A stretch of 64,000 bases of DNA from Actinoplanes philippinensis. GTDB lineage: Bacteria; Actinomycetota; Actinomycetes; Mycobacteriales; Micromonosporaceae. Each line of letters starts with the position of its first letter. The stretch's first letter is position 1. Positions 43,645 to 52,400 of this stretch are shown piece after piece. Location: contig NZ_FONV01000019.1 of NCBI RefSeq assembly GCF_900113015.1, forward strand, positions 1 through 64,000, read 5' to 3'. The translations under genes and the position numbers were made by a program. The notes under the pieces are model-generated. The model was not told the DNA's origin. It saw only the letters and a program-made list of their open reading frames with translations, and did not search any database.

Positions 43645-45801
43645 TCAAGGGTGGCGCGGGTCCGCGGTGAGGGAGGCGAGCCGGCGGCGCATCTCGTCGG
43701 CCGCCCGGTCGCCCAGATCGTCGAAGATCCGGATCGCGGCGCGCCACGACCGGGCGGCCGACTCGGGATCGCCGGCCGCCCGGTGGAGGTCGCCGAGCCG
43801 GCCCCGGGCCTCCGCCTCGTGATACCGATCGCCGGACCGCCCGAACAGCCGCACGGCCTCCTCGGCCGCGGCGGCCGCCTCCCCCGACAGGCCCTGGCGG
43901 CCGTACGCGAAGGCGAGGCTGTCCAGGGTGGCCGCCTGCCCGTTGAGGTCGCCGCGTTCCCGTTGCACCGTCAGCGCGGCGGCGCAGCAGTCGATCGCCT
44001 CCGGATAGCGCCCGGCCTGCGCGAACAGCCAGCCCCGGGCGTTGAGCGAGCGGGCCTCGCCGTCGCGGTGGCCGGCCTGCCGGTACAGCGTGACCGCGTC
44101 GCCGACGGTGGCGATGGCTTCCTCGACCCGGCCGGTCAGCTGCCGTACCTCGGCCAGGTTGTGCAGGGCCTGCGCCTGCCCGCCGGCGTCGCCGAGGTCC
44201 CGGTAGCGGGCGTGGGCCTCGGTCAGGTGCTTCTCGGCGGCGTCCAGCCGTCCGAGCCGGGTCTCGGCGCGGGCCAGCATCCGGCAGGCGGTGGCGATGC
44301 CGAGCGGATCGTCGCAGCGGCGGGCCGCGTCCAGCGCGATCCGCTGGACCGCCTCGTTGTCCTGCCATCGGCCGCTCGGCGCGAACCAGGCGGCCAGGCA
44401 CCAGGCGAGCCGCCAGGCGTAGGTGTCGAAGCCGTCGGCGGCGGCCTGGCGGACGGCGGCGGTGAGGACCTCGTGTTCGGCGGCGAAGTACCGGCGAGCC
44501 TCCTCCGGGGTGGACGCGGCGGCCGGTGGGGGCAGCGGTGACAGCCACTGCGGCTGCACGGCCACGGCCGCGGAGCCCGCCTCGGTGAGCAGATGCTTGT
44601 AGAGGCGGTCCCGGGCCGGGTGGTCCGGTTCGGCGATCGCGGCGGCGTAGTCGTGGACCAGGTCGTGCAGCAGGAAACGGCCCGGACGCTGCTCGATCAG
44701 CAGGTGCAGCCGGGCCAGTTCGGCGAGGAGCTCCGCGGTCGGGGTGACCGGGCGGCCGGCGAGGGCGGCCGCCACGGGGACGGTCACCTCGGGGCCCGGG
44801 TGCAGGCCGAGCAGGCGGAACAGTCGCGCCGCCGGGGCCGCCAGCGCGCCGTACGACCAGGAGAAGACCCACCGCAGGTCGGCGGTCACACCGAGGTCGC
44901 CGGTGAAGGCGGCCAGCGGGAACGTGGGATGGAACGCCACCCGGGCGGCGACCATGGTGAGCGCCAGCGGCAGGCCGGCGGTCGCCGCGACGATCGCGCC
45001 GGTCGCGGTGGGATCGGCGGCCAGCCGGTCCGCGCCGATCCGGGCCGCCAGCAGGGTACGCGCCTCGCCCTCGCCGAGGACACCGAGCCGCAGCGGCCGC
45101 GCCCCCGCCACGGTGAACAGCCCGGCCAGCCGGTCGCGGCTGGTCACCACGACGACGCTGTCCCCGGCGCCGGGCAGCAGCGGCCGCACCTGCTCGTCGT
45201 CGCGGGCGTTGTCGAGCACCACGAGCATCCGCCGGTCGCTGAGCAGCCCACGCAGCAGCGCCGACCGCGCGTCCGGGCCGGCCGGGACGCGGGCCGGAGC
45301 CACACCGAGCGCCTCCAGGAAGGCGCGCAGCACCTCGGCCGGGTCGGTGACCGCCGGCGCCGGGCCGAAACCACGCAGGTCGGCGTAGAGCTGCCCGTCG
45401 GGGAACCGGTCGGCGACCCGGTGCGCCCAGTGCACGGCCAGGGCGGTCTTGCCGACTCCGGCGAGCCCGGCGATCGTCACGACCACCACTGCCCGCGGCT
45501 GGTCGAGCACGGCGTCCAGCTCCGCCAGCTCGGCGTCACGGCCGGAGAACCCCGGCACGTCGAGCGGCAGCTGGCGGGGACCCCCGGCGACGGCCGCCAG
45601 GAACAGCTCCCGCTCGGCGCCGGTCAGGGCGAGCGCGTCGGCGAGCAGGGCCAGGGTGGACGGCCGGGGCCGGGTGACCCGCCCGTTCTCCAGGTCGCGC
45701 AGGCTGCGCACGCTCAGACCGGTCCGCTCGGCCAGGGCCTCCTGGGTGAGGTTGGCGCGGCGGCGGTGCCCGGCCAGCAGTCGGGAGAACACATCGACCA
45801 C
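43645..45801 (-). CDS. XRE/NB-ARC/TPR transcriptional regulator
   Basis: The 718-residue protein has an N-terminal XRE helix-turn-helix (NLTQEALAERTGLSVRSLRDLENGRVTRP), an NB-ARC/STAND ATPase domain (P-loop GLAGVGKTALAVHWAH near residue 115; MLVVLDNARDDEQVRPLLPG Walker B; VVVTSRDRLAGL) and C-terminal TPRs (about 430-700). It resembles the C-terminal two thirds of AfsR with an HTH in place of the SARP domain. The target genes are unknown. The start is a GTG at 45801. It converges on the M1 gene. Confidence 0.88.
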   Translation of the reverse strand: MVDVFSRLLAGHRRRANLTQEALAERTGLSVRSLRDLENGRVTRPRPSTLALLADALALTGAERELFLAAVAGGPRQLPLDVPGFSGRDAELAELDAVLDQPRAVVVVTIAGLAGVGKTALAVHWAHRVADRFPDGQLYADLRGFGPAPAVTDPAEVLRAFLEALGVAPARVPAGPDARSALLRGLLSDRRMLVVLDNARDDEQVRPLLPGAGDSVVVVTSRDRLAGLFTVAGARPLRLGVLGEGEARTLLAARIGADRLAADPTATGAIVAATAGLPLALTMVAARVAFHPTFPLAAFTGDLGVTADLRWVFSWSYGALAAPAARLFRLLGLHPGPEVTVPVAAALAGRPVTPTAELLAELARLHLLIEQRPGRFLLHDLVHDYAAAIAEPDHPARDRLYKHLLTEAGSAAVAVQPQWLSPLPPPAAASTPEEARRYFAAEHEVLTAAVRQAAADGFDTYAWRLAWCLAAWFAPSGRWQDNEAVQRIALDAARRCDDPLGIATACRMLARAETRLGRLDAAEKHLTEAHARYRDLGDAGGQAQALHNLAEVRQLTGRVEEAIATVGDAVTLYRQAGHRDGEARSLNARGWLFAQAGRYPEAIDCCAAALTVQRERGDLNGQAATLDSLAFAYGRQGLSGEAAAAAEEAVRLFGRSGDRYHEAEARGRLGDLHRAAGDPESAARSWRAAIRIFDDLGDRAADEMRRRLASLTADPRHP

Positions 45802-45819
45802 CGTACGGCCCGCCGGGCC

Positions 45820-46674
45820 TCACAGCAGCGCGTCGACGACCTTCTCCGCGCGGTCCTGGTGGTCGGCGTACGCGTCGGGCAGCGCCGAGCGTTGCACGGC
45901 CTGCGCCGCGTCGCCGAGGCTCTTGGACTCCCAGTCGGCGATGTCGATCAGCTTCTCGTAGAAGGCGTTCGCGGCGTACCGCGGGGTCATCAGCTGCGCC
46001 ACGGTGCCCCAGCCCTGGCTCGGGCGCTGCTGGAAGATGCCGAGCGAGTCGAAGTTGGCGCCGTCGCCCTCGTTGGGCCGGTCCAGCGAGGCGGGCACGG
46101 TGGTGTTGGCCAGGTTGCGCAGGCTCGACTCCTGCAGCCCTGTCATCATGGCCACCAGCATCGCCCGGCGGGGGAGGCCCATCTCCCGGGCGACCTGCAC
46201 GATCACCGCGGCGTTGTTCATCTGCGCCTGGGTGAGGCCGGCGACCGGCTCCGGTGGCCGGGTGGACTTCGGGGTGGCCTTGCGGATGGTGGCCGACGGG
46301 CTCACCGACGGGGCAGGCCGTGGCCGGCCGCGGGTGGCGGCCGGGGGGATGCTCGGCCTCGGCTCCAGCGCGGCGTCGACGGTGGCCGGCACGATGGGCG
46401 GCGGGACGGTGCTGTGGACGGCGACGTATCCGCCGCCGGCCACCGCGGCGCCGACCACCAGCAGGATCGAGACGGTACGGCCGGCCCGCCCGCGGGCCCG
46501 GCGGCGTCCCTTGCGGTGGCGGCGCGGTGACCAGTCGGTCGTGTACATGTCCGGCCCGGACGCGGCGGGCCAGAACGGGTCGTCCCCGGCGGACTCCACG
46601 AGGACGGCACGCTGACGAGGAATCTGTCCCTGTCGCCGGTAGTGCGCAGGTCCGGTCGAGTGCTCCGGCGCCAC
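45820..46674 (-). CDS. Membrane-anchored protein with lysozyme-like C-terminal domain
   Basis: This 284-residue protein has a cytoplasmic N-terminus of about 65 residues ending in a basic RRRARGRAGR stretch, one membrane helix (VSILLVVGAAVAGGGYVAV), a Pro/Thr-rich wall-spanning linker, and a folded extracellular domain. The domain (AAVIVQVAREMGLPRRAMLVAMMTGLQESSLRNLA, then FDSLGIFQQRPSQGWGT) resembles lysozyme/transglycosylase-like domains common in actinobacteria, with Glu in LQESSL as a possible acid. A role in cell-wall turnover is plausible. The start is a GTG at 46674; it is divergent from the GH43 gene. Confidence 0.7.
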   Translation of the reverse strand: MAPEHSTGPAHYRRQGQIPRQRAVLVESAGDDPFWPAASGPDMYTTDWSPRRHRKGRRRARGRAGRTVSILLVVGAAVAGGGYVAVHSTVPPPIVPATVDAALEPRPSIPPAATRGRPRPAPSVSPSATIRKATPKSTRPPEPVAGLTQAQMNNAAVIVQVAREMGLPRRAMLVAMMTGLQESSLRNLANTTVPASLDRPNEGDGANFDSLGIFQQRPSQGWGTVAQLMTPRYAANAFYEKLIDIADWESKSLGDAAQAVQRSALPDAYADHQDRAEKVVDALL

Positions 46675-46746
46675 GAACCGCCCCGTCCTTCCGTAAACAC
46701 TTTCGCTTTCTCCCCGGCTCTACGGGCCGGCGGCCGCTCCGGTTCA

Positions 46747-46783
46747 ACCCGAATTAACTGTTAGCTTTATTAAATTCATGTGA
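46747..46783. promoter_or_regulatory. A/T-rich promoter island upstream of GH43
   Basis: About 37 bp containing AATTAACTGTTAGC and TTTATTAAATTC stand out sharply in DNA of about 70% G+C, 20-55 bp upstream of the GH43 start. It probably holds the promoter and an operator, possibly for a ROK- or LacI-type regulator; no clean dyad is visible. Confidence 0.35.
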
Positions 46784-46801
46784 GTCGAAGGAGGAACCCC
46801 C

Positions 46802-47854
46802 GTGCCTCGTTCCCGCTGGCTCGTCGCGATCCTGTCCGCCACCGTCCTCGGCGTTCTCGCCCTGGCACCGCCCGCGCCCGCCGCCCGGACCACGCTCGGC
46901 GGCGCCGACCCGAGCGTCATCAAGGTCGGCGGGCTGTACGTCTCGGCCAAATCGGTCGACGGCGGCGTCGCCGTACGCACCGCGACCACCCTGGAGGGCC
47001 TGGCCGCCGCCCCGAAGAAGCAGGTCTGGCGTGACACCGGCGGCCTCGGCGAGGTGTGGGCGCCGGAGATCGTGCACCACGACGGGCAGTACCGGATCTA
47101 CTTCGCGGCCGGGACCGGCGCCGCCCACCGGATGTACCACATCAGCTCGTCCGCGCCCGACACCGGCTACTCGGCGGCGACGAAGGTGGCGCTGCCCGAC
47201 GACCGCTGGGCCATCGACGGGGTGCCGTTCACCTACCAGGGGCAGCGCTGGTTCGTCTGGTCCGGCTGGGCCGGGACCACCAACGTCGAGCAGAACCTCT
47301 ACGTGGCCCGGATGAGCAGCCCCACGGCGGCGATCGGGGCACGGTACGTCATCTCCCAGCCCCGAGAGGCGTGGGAGCGGGTCGTCGGCAACCCGTACAT
47401 CAACGAGGCGCCCGAGCCGATCCTCGACCCGAACGGCCAGTTGCACGTCGTGTACTCCGCCAACGGCAGCTGGAGCAGCCGGTACTGCCTGGCCGACCTG
47501 CGGCTGCGATCCGGAGGCGACCCGGCGTACGTGTGGGACTGGTACAAGAGCAACGGCTGCCTGTTCGGCTCGAACGCCTCCGAGCTGATGTCCGGCTGGG
47601 ACCCGACGCTCCACGCCGACGGGCCCGGGCATCACACGTTCGTCCTGGAGCGCGGGGACATCGCCGCGAGCCCGCCGTCCGGCAACCGGTTCCCGACCAT
47701 GTACCACGCGGTCGCCAAGGGCACGCCGTACTCGTGGGCGAACCGCTACTGGTACACCGGGACCGCGGTCTGGTGGGGGAACGTCACCTACCGGCGGGCC
47801 GACGTGCCCGGCGCCACCACGAGCACCGGCTTCGGTCTCAAGTTCTTCGAGTGA
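46802..47854 (+). CDS. Secreted GH43-like glycosidase
   Basis: This 350-residue protein starts with a signal peptide (cleavage near PAPAA-RT) and a single five-bladed beta-propeller of GH43 type. Base Asp36 is in GGADPSVIKVGGLYV; VWAPEIVHHDGQYRIYFAAGT and WAIDGVPFTYQGQRWFVW carry the pKa-modulating Asp region; and NPYINEAPEPILDPNGQ carries the likely acid Glu. The overall look is that of exo-alpha-1,5-arabinanases/arabinofuranosidases. GTG start with AAGGAGG at 46789-46795. It may release arabinose from arabinan or arabinoxylan outside the cell. Confidence 0.85.
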   Translation: MPRSRWLVAILSATVLGVLALAPPAPAARTTLGGADPSVIKVGGLYVSAKSVDGGVAVRTATTLEGLAAAPKKQVWRDTGGLGEVWAPEIVHHDGQYRIYFAAGTGAAHRMYHISSSAPDTGYSAATKVALPDDRWAIDGVPFTYQGQRWFVWSGWAGTTNVEQNLYVARMSSPTAAIGARYVISQPREAWERVVGNPYINEAPEPILDPNGQLHVVYSANGSWSSRYCLADLRLRSGGDPAYVWDWYKSNGCLFGSNASELMSGWDPTLHADGPGHHTFVLERGDIAASPPSGNRFPTMYHAVAKGTPYSWANRYWYTGTAVWWGNVTYRRADVPGATTSTGFGLKFFE

Positions 47855-47857
47855 CCG

Positions 47858-48841
47858 TCAGCCGTCCAGGGCCGTCGCCAGCCAGCGGGACAGCCCGCCG
47901 AAGTCCAGGTCGGCGTTCGGGTCGGCGGGCGTCGCGTTGACCGCCGCCACCAGCGCCAGGTAGCGGCCGTGGGTGGCCTTGTACCGCTCGTCGTGCTCGG
48001 TGTCGTCGAACTCGTCGATCATCCGGTACGCGGCGGCGAGCCGCTCACGCCGCTGCGGGGAGTCGTCCGTGCCCAGGGCCGCGGCGGTCTCGCTGACCAG
48101 CCGCCCGGCCAGCTCACGGGCGTAACCGGCGTCGGCCGGCAGTCCCGACCGGTACGCGGCCACGATCTTCTCCATCACCGCCGACCCGGAGTGGATGTAC
48201 TCCTGCACCGGCGCCGACGTCATCACCGCAGCCCCGGGGCTTCCGGTGTAGGTGTCGCGGAGGTGATCGCGTACGGCGGCGCGGAACTCCGGGTCGCGCA
48301 GCAGATCGGCCAGCTCGATCCAGGCGTCCAGCTGGGCCGCGGCCGGATCGTCGGGCAGCCGCGGCCGCATCGCCCCGAGACGCTCGGCGAAGTCGGCGGG
48401 CAGGTCGGCGCCGGCCTCGGTCCAGAAGTCGTCGACGAGCCGCTCCCGGTCCTCGTCGGACATCGTGACGAGCCGGCGCATCAGGGCGGCCCGCTGCACC
48501 GGATGCTCGTGCCGGTTCAGGGCCCGCAGCACCGACCGGCGGGCCCGCAGGTCGATGCTCTGCCGCTCGACCAGCTCCAGGTGCTCGGCGAGCAGGTAGC
48601 GCAGGGTCGTCTCGCCGCGCAGCAGGCGCCGGATCTCGTCCAGCCCGGTGCCCAGGTCACGCAGCGTGCGGATCAGTTCGAGCCGGGCGACGGCGGTCAC
48701 GTCGTACACGCGGTGGCCCGCGCTGTTGAGGCCGGACGCCGGGACGATGCCCTCGTCGGCGTAGAAGCGGATGGCGCTGACCGACAAGCCGGTCCGGCGT
48801 GCCACGTCCCCGATCGGATGGAGATCGCCGTGATCTGTCAT
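47858..48841 (-). CDS. MerR family transcriptional regulator with TipAS-like tail
   Basis: This 327-residue regulator has a MerR DNA-binding domain (PIGDVARRTGLSVSAIRFYADEGIVPASGLNSAGHRVYD) and a long helical C-terminal domain with repeated Asp/Glu-rich segments. A possible ligand-binding or antibiotic-recognition role is only a family-level guess. Its promoter holds a perfect CTCAAG-CCG-CTTGAG dyad, the spacing expected for a MerR dimer, which suggests autoregulation. It lies 46 bp downstream of the RNA-repair gene on the same strand and converges on GH43. Confidence 0.88.
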   Translation of the reverse strand: MTDHGDLHPIGDVARRTGLSVSAIRFYADEGIVPASGLNSAGHRVYDVTAVARLELIRTLRDLGTGLDEIRRLLRGETTLRYLLAEHLELVERQSIDLRARRSVLRALNRHEHPVQRAALMRRLVTMSDEDRERLVDDFWTEAGADLPADFAERLGAMRPRLPDDPAAAQLDAWIELADLLRDPEFRAAVRDHLRDTYTGSPGAAVMTSAPVQEYIHSGSAVMEKIVAAYRSGLPADAGYARELAGRLVSETAAALGTDDSPQRRERLAAAYRMIDEFDDTEHDERYKATHGRYLALVAAVNATPADPNADLDFGGLSRWLATALDG

Positions 48842-48858
48842 ACCGGGAATGATGGGCG

Positions 48859-48873
48859 CTCAAGCCGCTTGAG
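48859..48873. promoter_or_regulatory. Candidate MerR operator
   Basis: CTCAAG-CCG-CTTGAG is a perfect 15-bp dyad 18 bp upstream of the merR-like start, in the 46-bp gap after the RNA-repair gene. The proximity implies autoregulation. Confidence 0.5.
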
Positions 48874-48887
48874 GCGCAAGCCCGCGG

Positions 48888-51800
48888 TCAGCGCAGCGTC
48901 GGCACCGCCCCGCCGTCGGCCCGGTCCGCCCGGACCCCCGGCAGCGTGGCCAGCCAGGGCGCCACGACGGCGGCGAGCGTTGCGGCATCCGGCGGGCGGC
49001 GGCCGAGCCCGACGGCGTACTCCCGGATCGCCGGACCGCTGGTGAACGGCCGCGGCCACGCGTGCGCATCGGTGACGCCTGCCTCCTCGAGAGCCGTCAG
49101 CAGGGCGCGCACCCGGCCCCGGAACCGGCCGATCGTCTCCTCGAACGCCTCGCCGGCCACCGGTTCCACGGTCAGCACGGCCCACGCGCGGTGCCGCCGG
49201 TGCGGCGGGGTCGCCGGCTGGCCGTCCCAGGACCGGTACAGCTCCTCCACGACCAGGTCGCTGACGCCGGCGCTCACCTGTCCGGTGCAGATCCGGACCG
49301 GAGCGGACGGAGTCAAGACCATCATGGGGTACGCCTCCGTGACCACCGTGGCAGCGCCGGTGAGGGCGACCGGCTCGGTCCAGTCCCAGGCCGCCCAGGC
49401 GCCGTGGAAGTCCCGTAGCAGCTCGTCCGGGTCCCGGTCGCCGGCGTCCCGGGCGGTTCGCGCGGCCAGCACCACCCACGCCAGCCCGGGCAGCCCGCCG
49501 AACGGCGCCGAGTCGAGGCCCCGCGCCCGTGCCCAGGCCTTCACCGAGCGGGCCAGGCCGGTGAAGCCGGGCGCCGTGGCGGTCGCCGCGAGGACGGCCT
49601 CGGCGTCGGAGACAGCACTCAGCGCGACGGCCGACGGCTCGTCCAGCTCTGCCCGCCGGGCCACCGCCTCGGCCACCGGCAGCCCACCGGCCCCGACGGT
49701 GACCAGGTCGACCGCGAGCCCCGCCCGGTTGCCGGTCCCGTTCAGCCGCAGCCCCGGCACCCGTGCCCCGGTCACCGTCCGCACCGACCATTCCGGACCG
49801 GCCGCCTCGGCCACCCGCCGCCGCAGCCCGTCGACGTCGACCACGCCGGGTACGTCGGCGTGGGCCTCGCGGGGGAGCGCGGCGCCGGGTTTGCCGGCGA
49901 GTCCGTGGCCGGGGGCGCCGGGGAACACGGCCACCAGGTCGAGGTCGGCTCCGGGGAGGTCGCAGCCGAGCCGCCGGGAGCCGGCCAGGTGCACGATCGC
50001 CTCGGGGAGGGCTGCCCGCAGGGTGGCGAGCACACCGGCCGGGTCGGCCGCGGGCGGGGCGGGTGGCGGCGGGTCGGGGAGCCAGCGCAGTTCGCCGGTG
50101 CCGAGCAGCAGTTCCGCCCGCGGGACCATCGGCTCGTCACCGCGGCGGGACAGCAGGGTGAGCCGGTCCACCGGCGCCGTCGCCGGGGCGAGCCGGACGG
50201 TCACCGGCCCGGCGGCGCGGCCCAGCGTCAGGTGGGGCGTCCACCCCTCGGCGCGGCCACGGCACTGCGGGAACCGGCGCCGCAACGCCCGGTGCAGGCC
50301 GAGCCACGGTTCCGGGCTCGCGGCGGCCGGGTCGAGCCAGACGGTGGCATCGTCACGGTGCGCGAAGGTGCGTACCCCCGAAAGCTCTGCCGGGAATGGG
50401 GAGACCTCGCCCGCCGCGGCAGCCAGCAAGGCCGCAGCGTCCTCGAAATCGGCTTCCGGAAGGAAGCCGAACAGCACGTTGACATGCGGCGGCCACCGGT
50501 CCACCTGCGGATCCAGCGCCCGCCGCACATCCTGGACCGGCGGCCACAACCGTTGCGGCGGCAGCCACGCCACAGCGGTCCGGGCCGTCGGCCGCGCACC
50601 GATCGTCTCCGCCGGTGGTTCACCGAGCGTCACGTCGACGACCACGGCGAAGTGATCCGACGGGAACAGGCCGTCATGGGGCACGTCACCGGCCAGGCCC
50701 GCCGCCACGACGGTCAGGCCGGCGCCGCGCAGCAGCACCCGGTCGAGCCGGGACGCCCGGCCGGTCAGCGAACCGACGGCGGCGAGCGGATTGCGCACCG
50801 GGTCGAAGGTGGCCGTCGTGTCACCCGGACCGTGCGCCTCGATCCACGCGTCGCGCAGCCCGAGCCGCTGCGCCGGGGTGTCGCCGCCGTCGTTGACGTC
50901 CCCGGCCAGCACCACCGGAACGTCCAGCCAGGCCAGCCCACCGGCGAGTTCCGCGAGTTCGGCGGCGCGCCGCCCCCGCCCGTCGGCGGCGTGATCGCTG
51001 GTCAGATGAACCGCGGCCACCACCACCGGCCCCGGCACGGTGATCGCGGTGACCTGCTTGTACGGCCCCAGCACGTGCCGCCCCGACTCCAGCACCGGAA
51101 CCCGGCTGAGCAGCAGCACACCACTGTCGTCGACATCCGTGCCGGCCGGGTCGGTGCAGAGCGTGTAACGGTCCCGCACCCAGCCGGCCCGCAGCAGCAG
51201 TTCCAGCAGGTCACGCTCGACCTCCTGGAGCGCGATCACGTCCGCGGCGGCACGTTCGAGCGCGGCGACCAGCAGCGGCCGCCGCCGACGGGTGTGGATC
51301 CGGTCGGCGTCGTAGCGGTCCCACAGCGTGTTCCAGGTGATCACCCGCAGCCCACCGGCCGGTTTCCCGCCGGCCCCGGCGACGGCCGGCTCCACCTCGC
51401 CCACCCCGGTGGTCCTTTCGGCGGCGGCCAGGTGCGCGCCGGTCGGCTCGGCGGTCCTTCGGAGGGTGTTCGAGTCTGCGCCGGTCGGCTCGGCGGTCCT
51501 TCGGAGGGTGTTCGAGTCTGCGCCGGTCGGCTCGGCGGTCCTTCGGGGGGCGTTCGAGTCTGCGCCGGTCGGTCCGGCGGCCTTGCGGGGGATGGCCGTG
51601 GGCGCGCCGGCCGGGACCCAGCCGTCCACCGGGTGCCACACGTGCGGGGTGCGGGCGGTGAAGAACGGCGCGCTCAGCAGACGACGAGCCCCGACCCGCC
51701 CGGCGGCCGATGTGTCGAGGAGGTCGGCGCCGGTCGCGCGGTCCCACACCCGTTCGCCGTCGGCCTCGATGAACAGCACCCGATGCCACGGGATGTCGCC

Positions 51801-51932
51801 GCCCGGCACGAACCCCGCCAACGGCACCAGCTTGGGCTCGGCCCCGTGCAGGTCGACACCGAGCACGAACCGCGCCGGATCGAACCGGGGATCCCAGCGC
51901 ACCCGGTGGTAGATCTCCTCACTGGTGCGCAC
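48888..51932 (-). CDS. Predicted RNA-repair fusion: MJ1316/DUF504 - EEP - 2H - nucleotidyltransferase
   Basis: About 1014 residues from a GTG at 51932. Residues 1-78 match the MJ1316/DUF504 RNA-end-recognition domain (SEEIYHRVRWDPRFDPARF, IPWHRVLFIEADGERVWDR). A Thr/Arg-rich linker holds four 14-residue repeats (RTAEPTGADSNTLR, about 110-165). Residues 194-430 are an EEP nuclease/phosphatase (VITWNTLWDRYDADRI, ALQEVERD, LAGDVNDGG, SDHFAVVVD). About 475-600 is a 2H phosphoesterase (HVNVLFGF; PHLTLGR), and about 640-1014 a poly(A)-polymerase-like nucleotidyltransferase (GSRRLGCDLPGADLDLV; FTGLARSVKAWARARGL). Together these could recognise, open, trim and re-tail damaged RNA ends. The start is uncertain: no Shine-Dalgarno, and the frame stays open upstream through repeats. 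Confidence 0.82.
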   Translation of the reverse strand: MRTSEEIYHRVRWDPRFDPARFVLGVDLHGAEPKLVPLAGFVPGGDIPWHRVLFIEADGERVWDRATGADLLDTSAAGRVGARRLLSAPFFTARTPHVWHPVDGWVPAGAPTAIPRKAAGPTGADSNAPRRTAEPTGADSNTLRRTAEPTGADSNTLRRTAEPTGAHLAAAERTTGVGEVEPAVAGAGGKPAGGLRVITWNTLWDRYDADRIHTRRRRPLLVAALERAAADVIALQEVERDLLELLLRAGWVRDRYTLCTDPAGTDVDDSGVLLLSRVPVLESGRHVLGPYKQVTAITVPGPVVVAAVHLTSDHAADGRGRRAAELAELAGGLAWLDVPVVLAGDVNDGGDTPAQRLGLRDAWIEAHGPGDTTATFDPVRNPLAAVGSLTGRASRLDRVLLRGAGLTVVAAGLAGDVPHDGLFPSDHFAVVVDVTLGEPPAETIGARPTARTAVAWLPPQRLWPPVQDVRRALDPQVDRWPPHVNVLFGFLPEADFEDAAALLAAAAGEVSPFPAELSGVRTFAHRDDATVWLDPAAASPEPWLGLHRALRRRFPQCRGRAEGWTPHLTLGRAAGPVTVRLAPATAPVDRLTLLSRRGDEPMVPRAELLLGTGELRWLPDPPPPAPPAADPAGVLATLRAALPEAIVHLAGSRRLGCDLPGADLDLVAVFPGAPGHGLAGKPGAALPREAHADVPGVVDVDGLRRRVAEAAGPEWSVRTVTGARVPGLRLNGTGNRAGLAVDLVTVGAGGLPVAEAVARRAELDEPSAVALSAVSDAEAVLAATATAPGFTGLARSVKAWARARGLDSAPFGGLPGLAWVVLAARTARDAGDRDPDELLRDFHGAWAAWDWTEPVALTGAATVVTEAYPMMVLTPSAPVRICTGQVSAGVSDLVVEELYRSWDGQPATPPHRRHRAWAVLTVEPVAGEAFEETIGRFRGRVRALLTALEEAGVTDAHAWPRPFTSGPAIREYAVGLGRRPPDAATLAAVVAPWLATLPGVRADRADGGAVPTLR
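51436..51603. repeat. 42-bp in-frame coding repeat
   Basis: Units start at 51436, 51478, 51520 and 51562 (exact 42-bp period, 14 codons). The first three are nearly identical and the fourth has changed. They encode the linker between the MJ1316 and EEP domains. Copy number is likely to vary between strains. Confidence 0.9.
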
Positions 51933-52025
51933 CGGCGAACGGTAGCGCGGGGCCGTCGCCGGCCGCACCCGGTTTCCGGCGCCGCCCCGGCCCGCGGTGT
52001 GGCTCCCCGGACGGGCGAACGGCGT

Positions 52026-52135
52026 CGGATCCCGGTTCCGGCCCCGGCGGGTGGGCGCACCGGCCGGGAACCGCCGGGGCCGGATCCCGGCTCCCACCCC
52101 GGCGGGTGGGCGCACCGGCCGGGAACCGCCGGGGG
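52026..52135. repeat. Two 55-bp direct repeats upstream of the RNA-repair gene
   Basis: 52026-52080 and 52081-52135 are near-identical (both contain GGCGGGTGGGCGCACCGG and GGGAACCGCCGGGG). They lie directly upstream of the gene, where its promoter should be. No -35/-10 pair can be recognised. Confidence 0.8.
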
Positions 52136-52164
52136 ACGGCCCGAGAAGGTGGCGGGACAGTGAT

Positions 52165-52400
52165 CAGGGCGGGCCGAAAGCCAAGGGACGGGATTCAGGG
52201 CGGGCCGAAAGCCAAGGGACGGGATTCAGGGCGGGCCGAAAGCCAAGGGACGGGATTCAGGCCGGCCCGAAAGCCACGGGACCGGAATCAGCGCCGACCG
52301 AAGGCCATGGGATGGGAATCAGCGCCGACCGAAGGCCAAGGGACGGGAATCAGGGCGGGCCGAAGACCATGGGACGGGGATCAGGGCAGGCCGAAGACCT
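52165..52400. repeat. 31-bp minisatellite merging with the STAS gene end
   Basis: Eight units start at 52165, 52196, 52227, 52258, 52289, 52320, 52351 and 52382 (31-bp period; consensus CAGGGCGGGCCGAAAGCCAA then GGGACGGGATT). Units decay toward the right, and the last overlaps the final codons and stop of the STAS gene (Gly-Leu-Pro-stop). The array may have grown from the gene's 3' end. The shared core GGCTTTCGGCC-like word also occurs in the 47-bp array at 24 kb. Confidence 0.88.
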
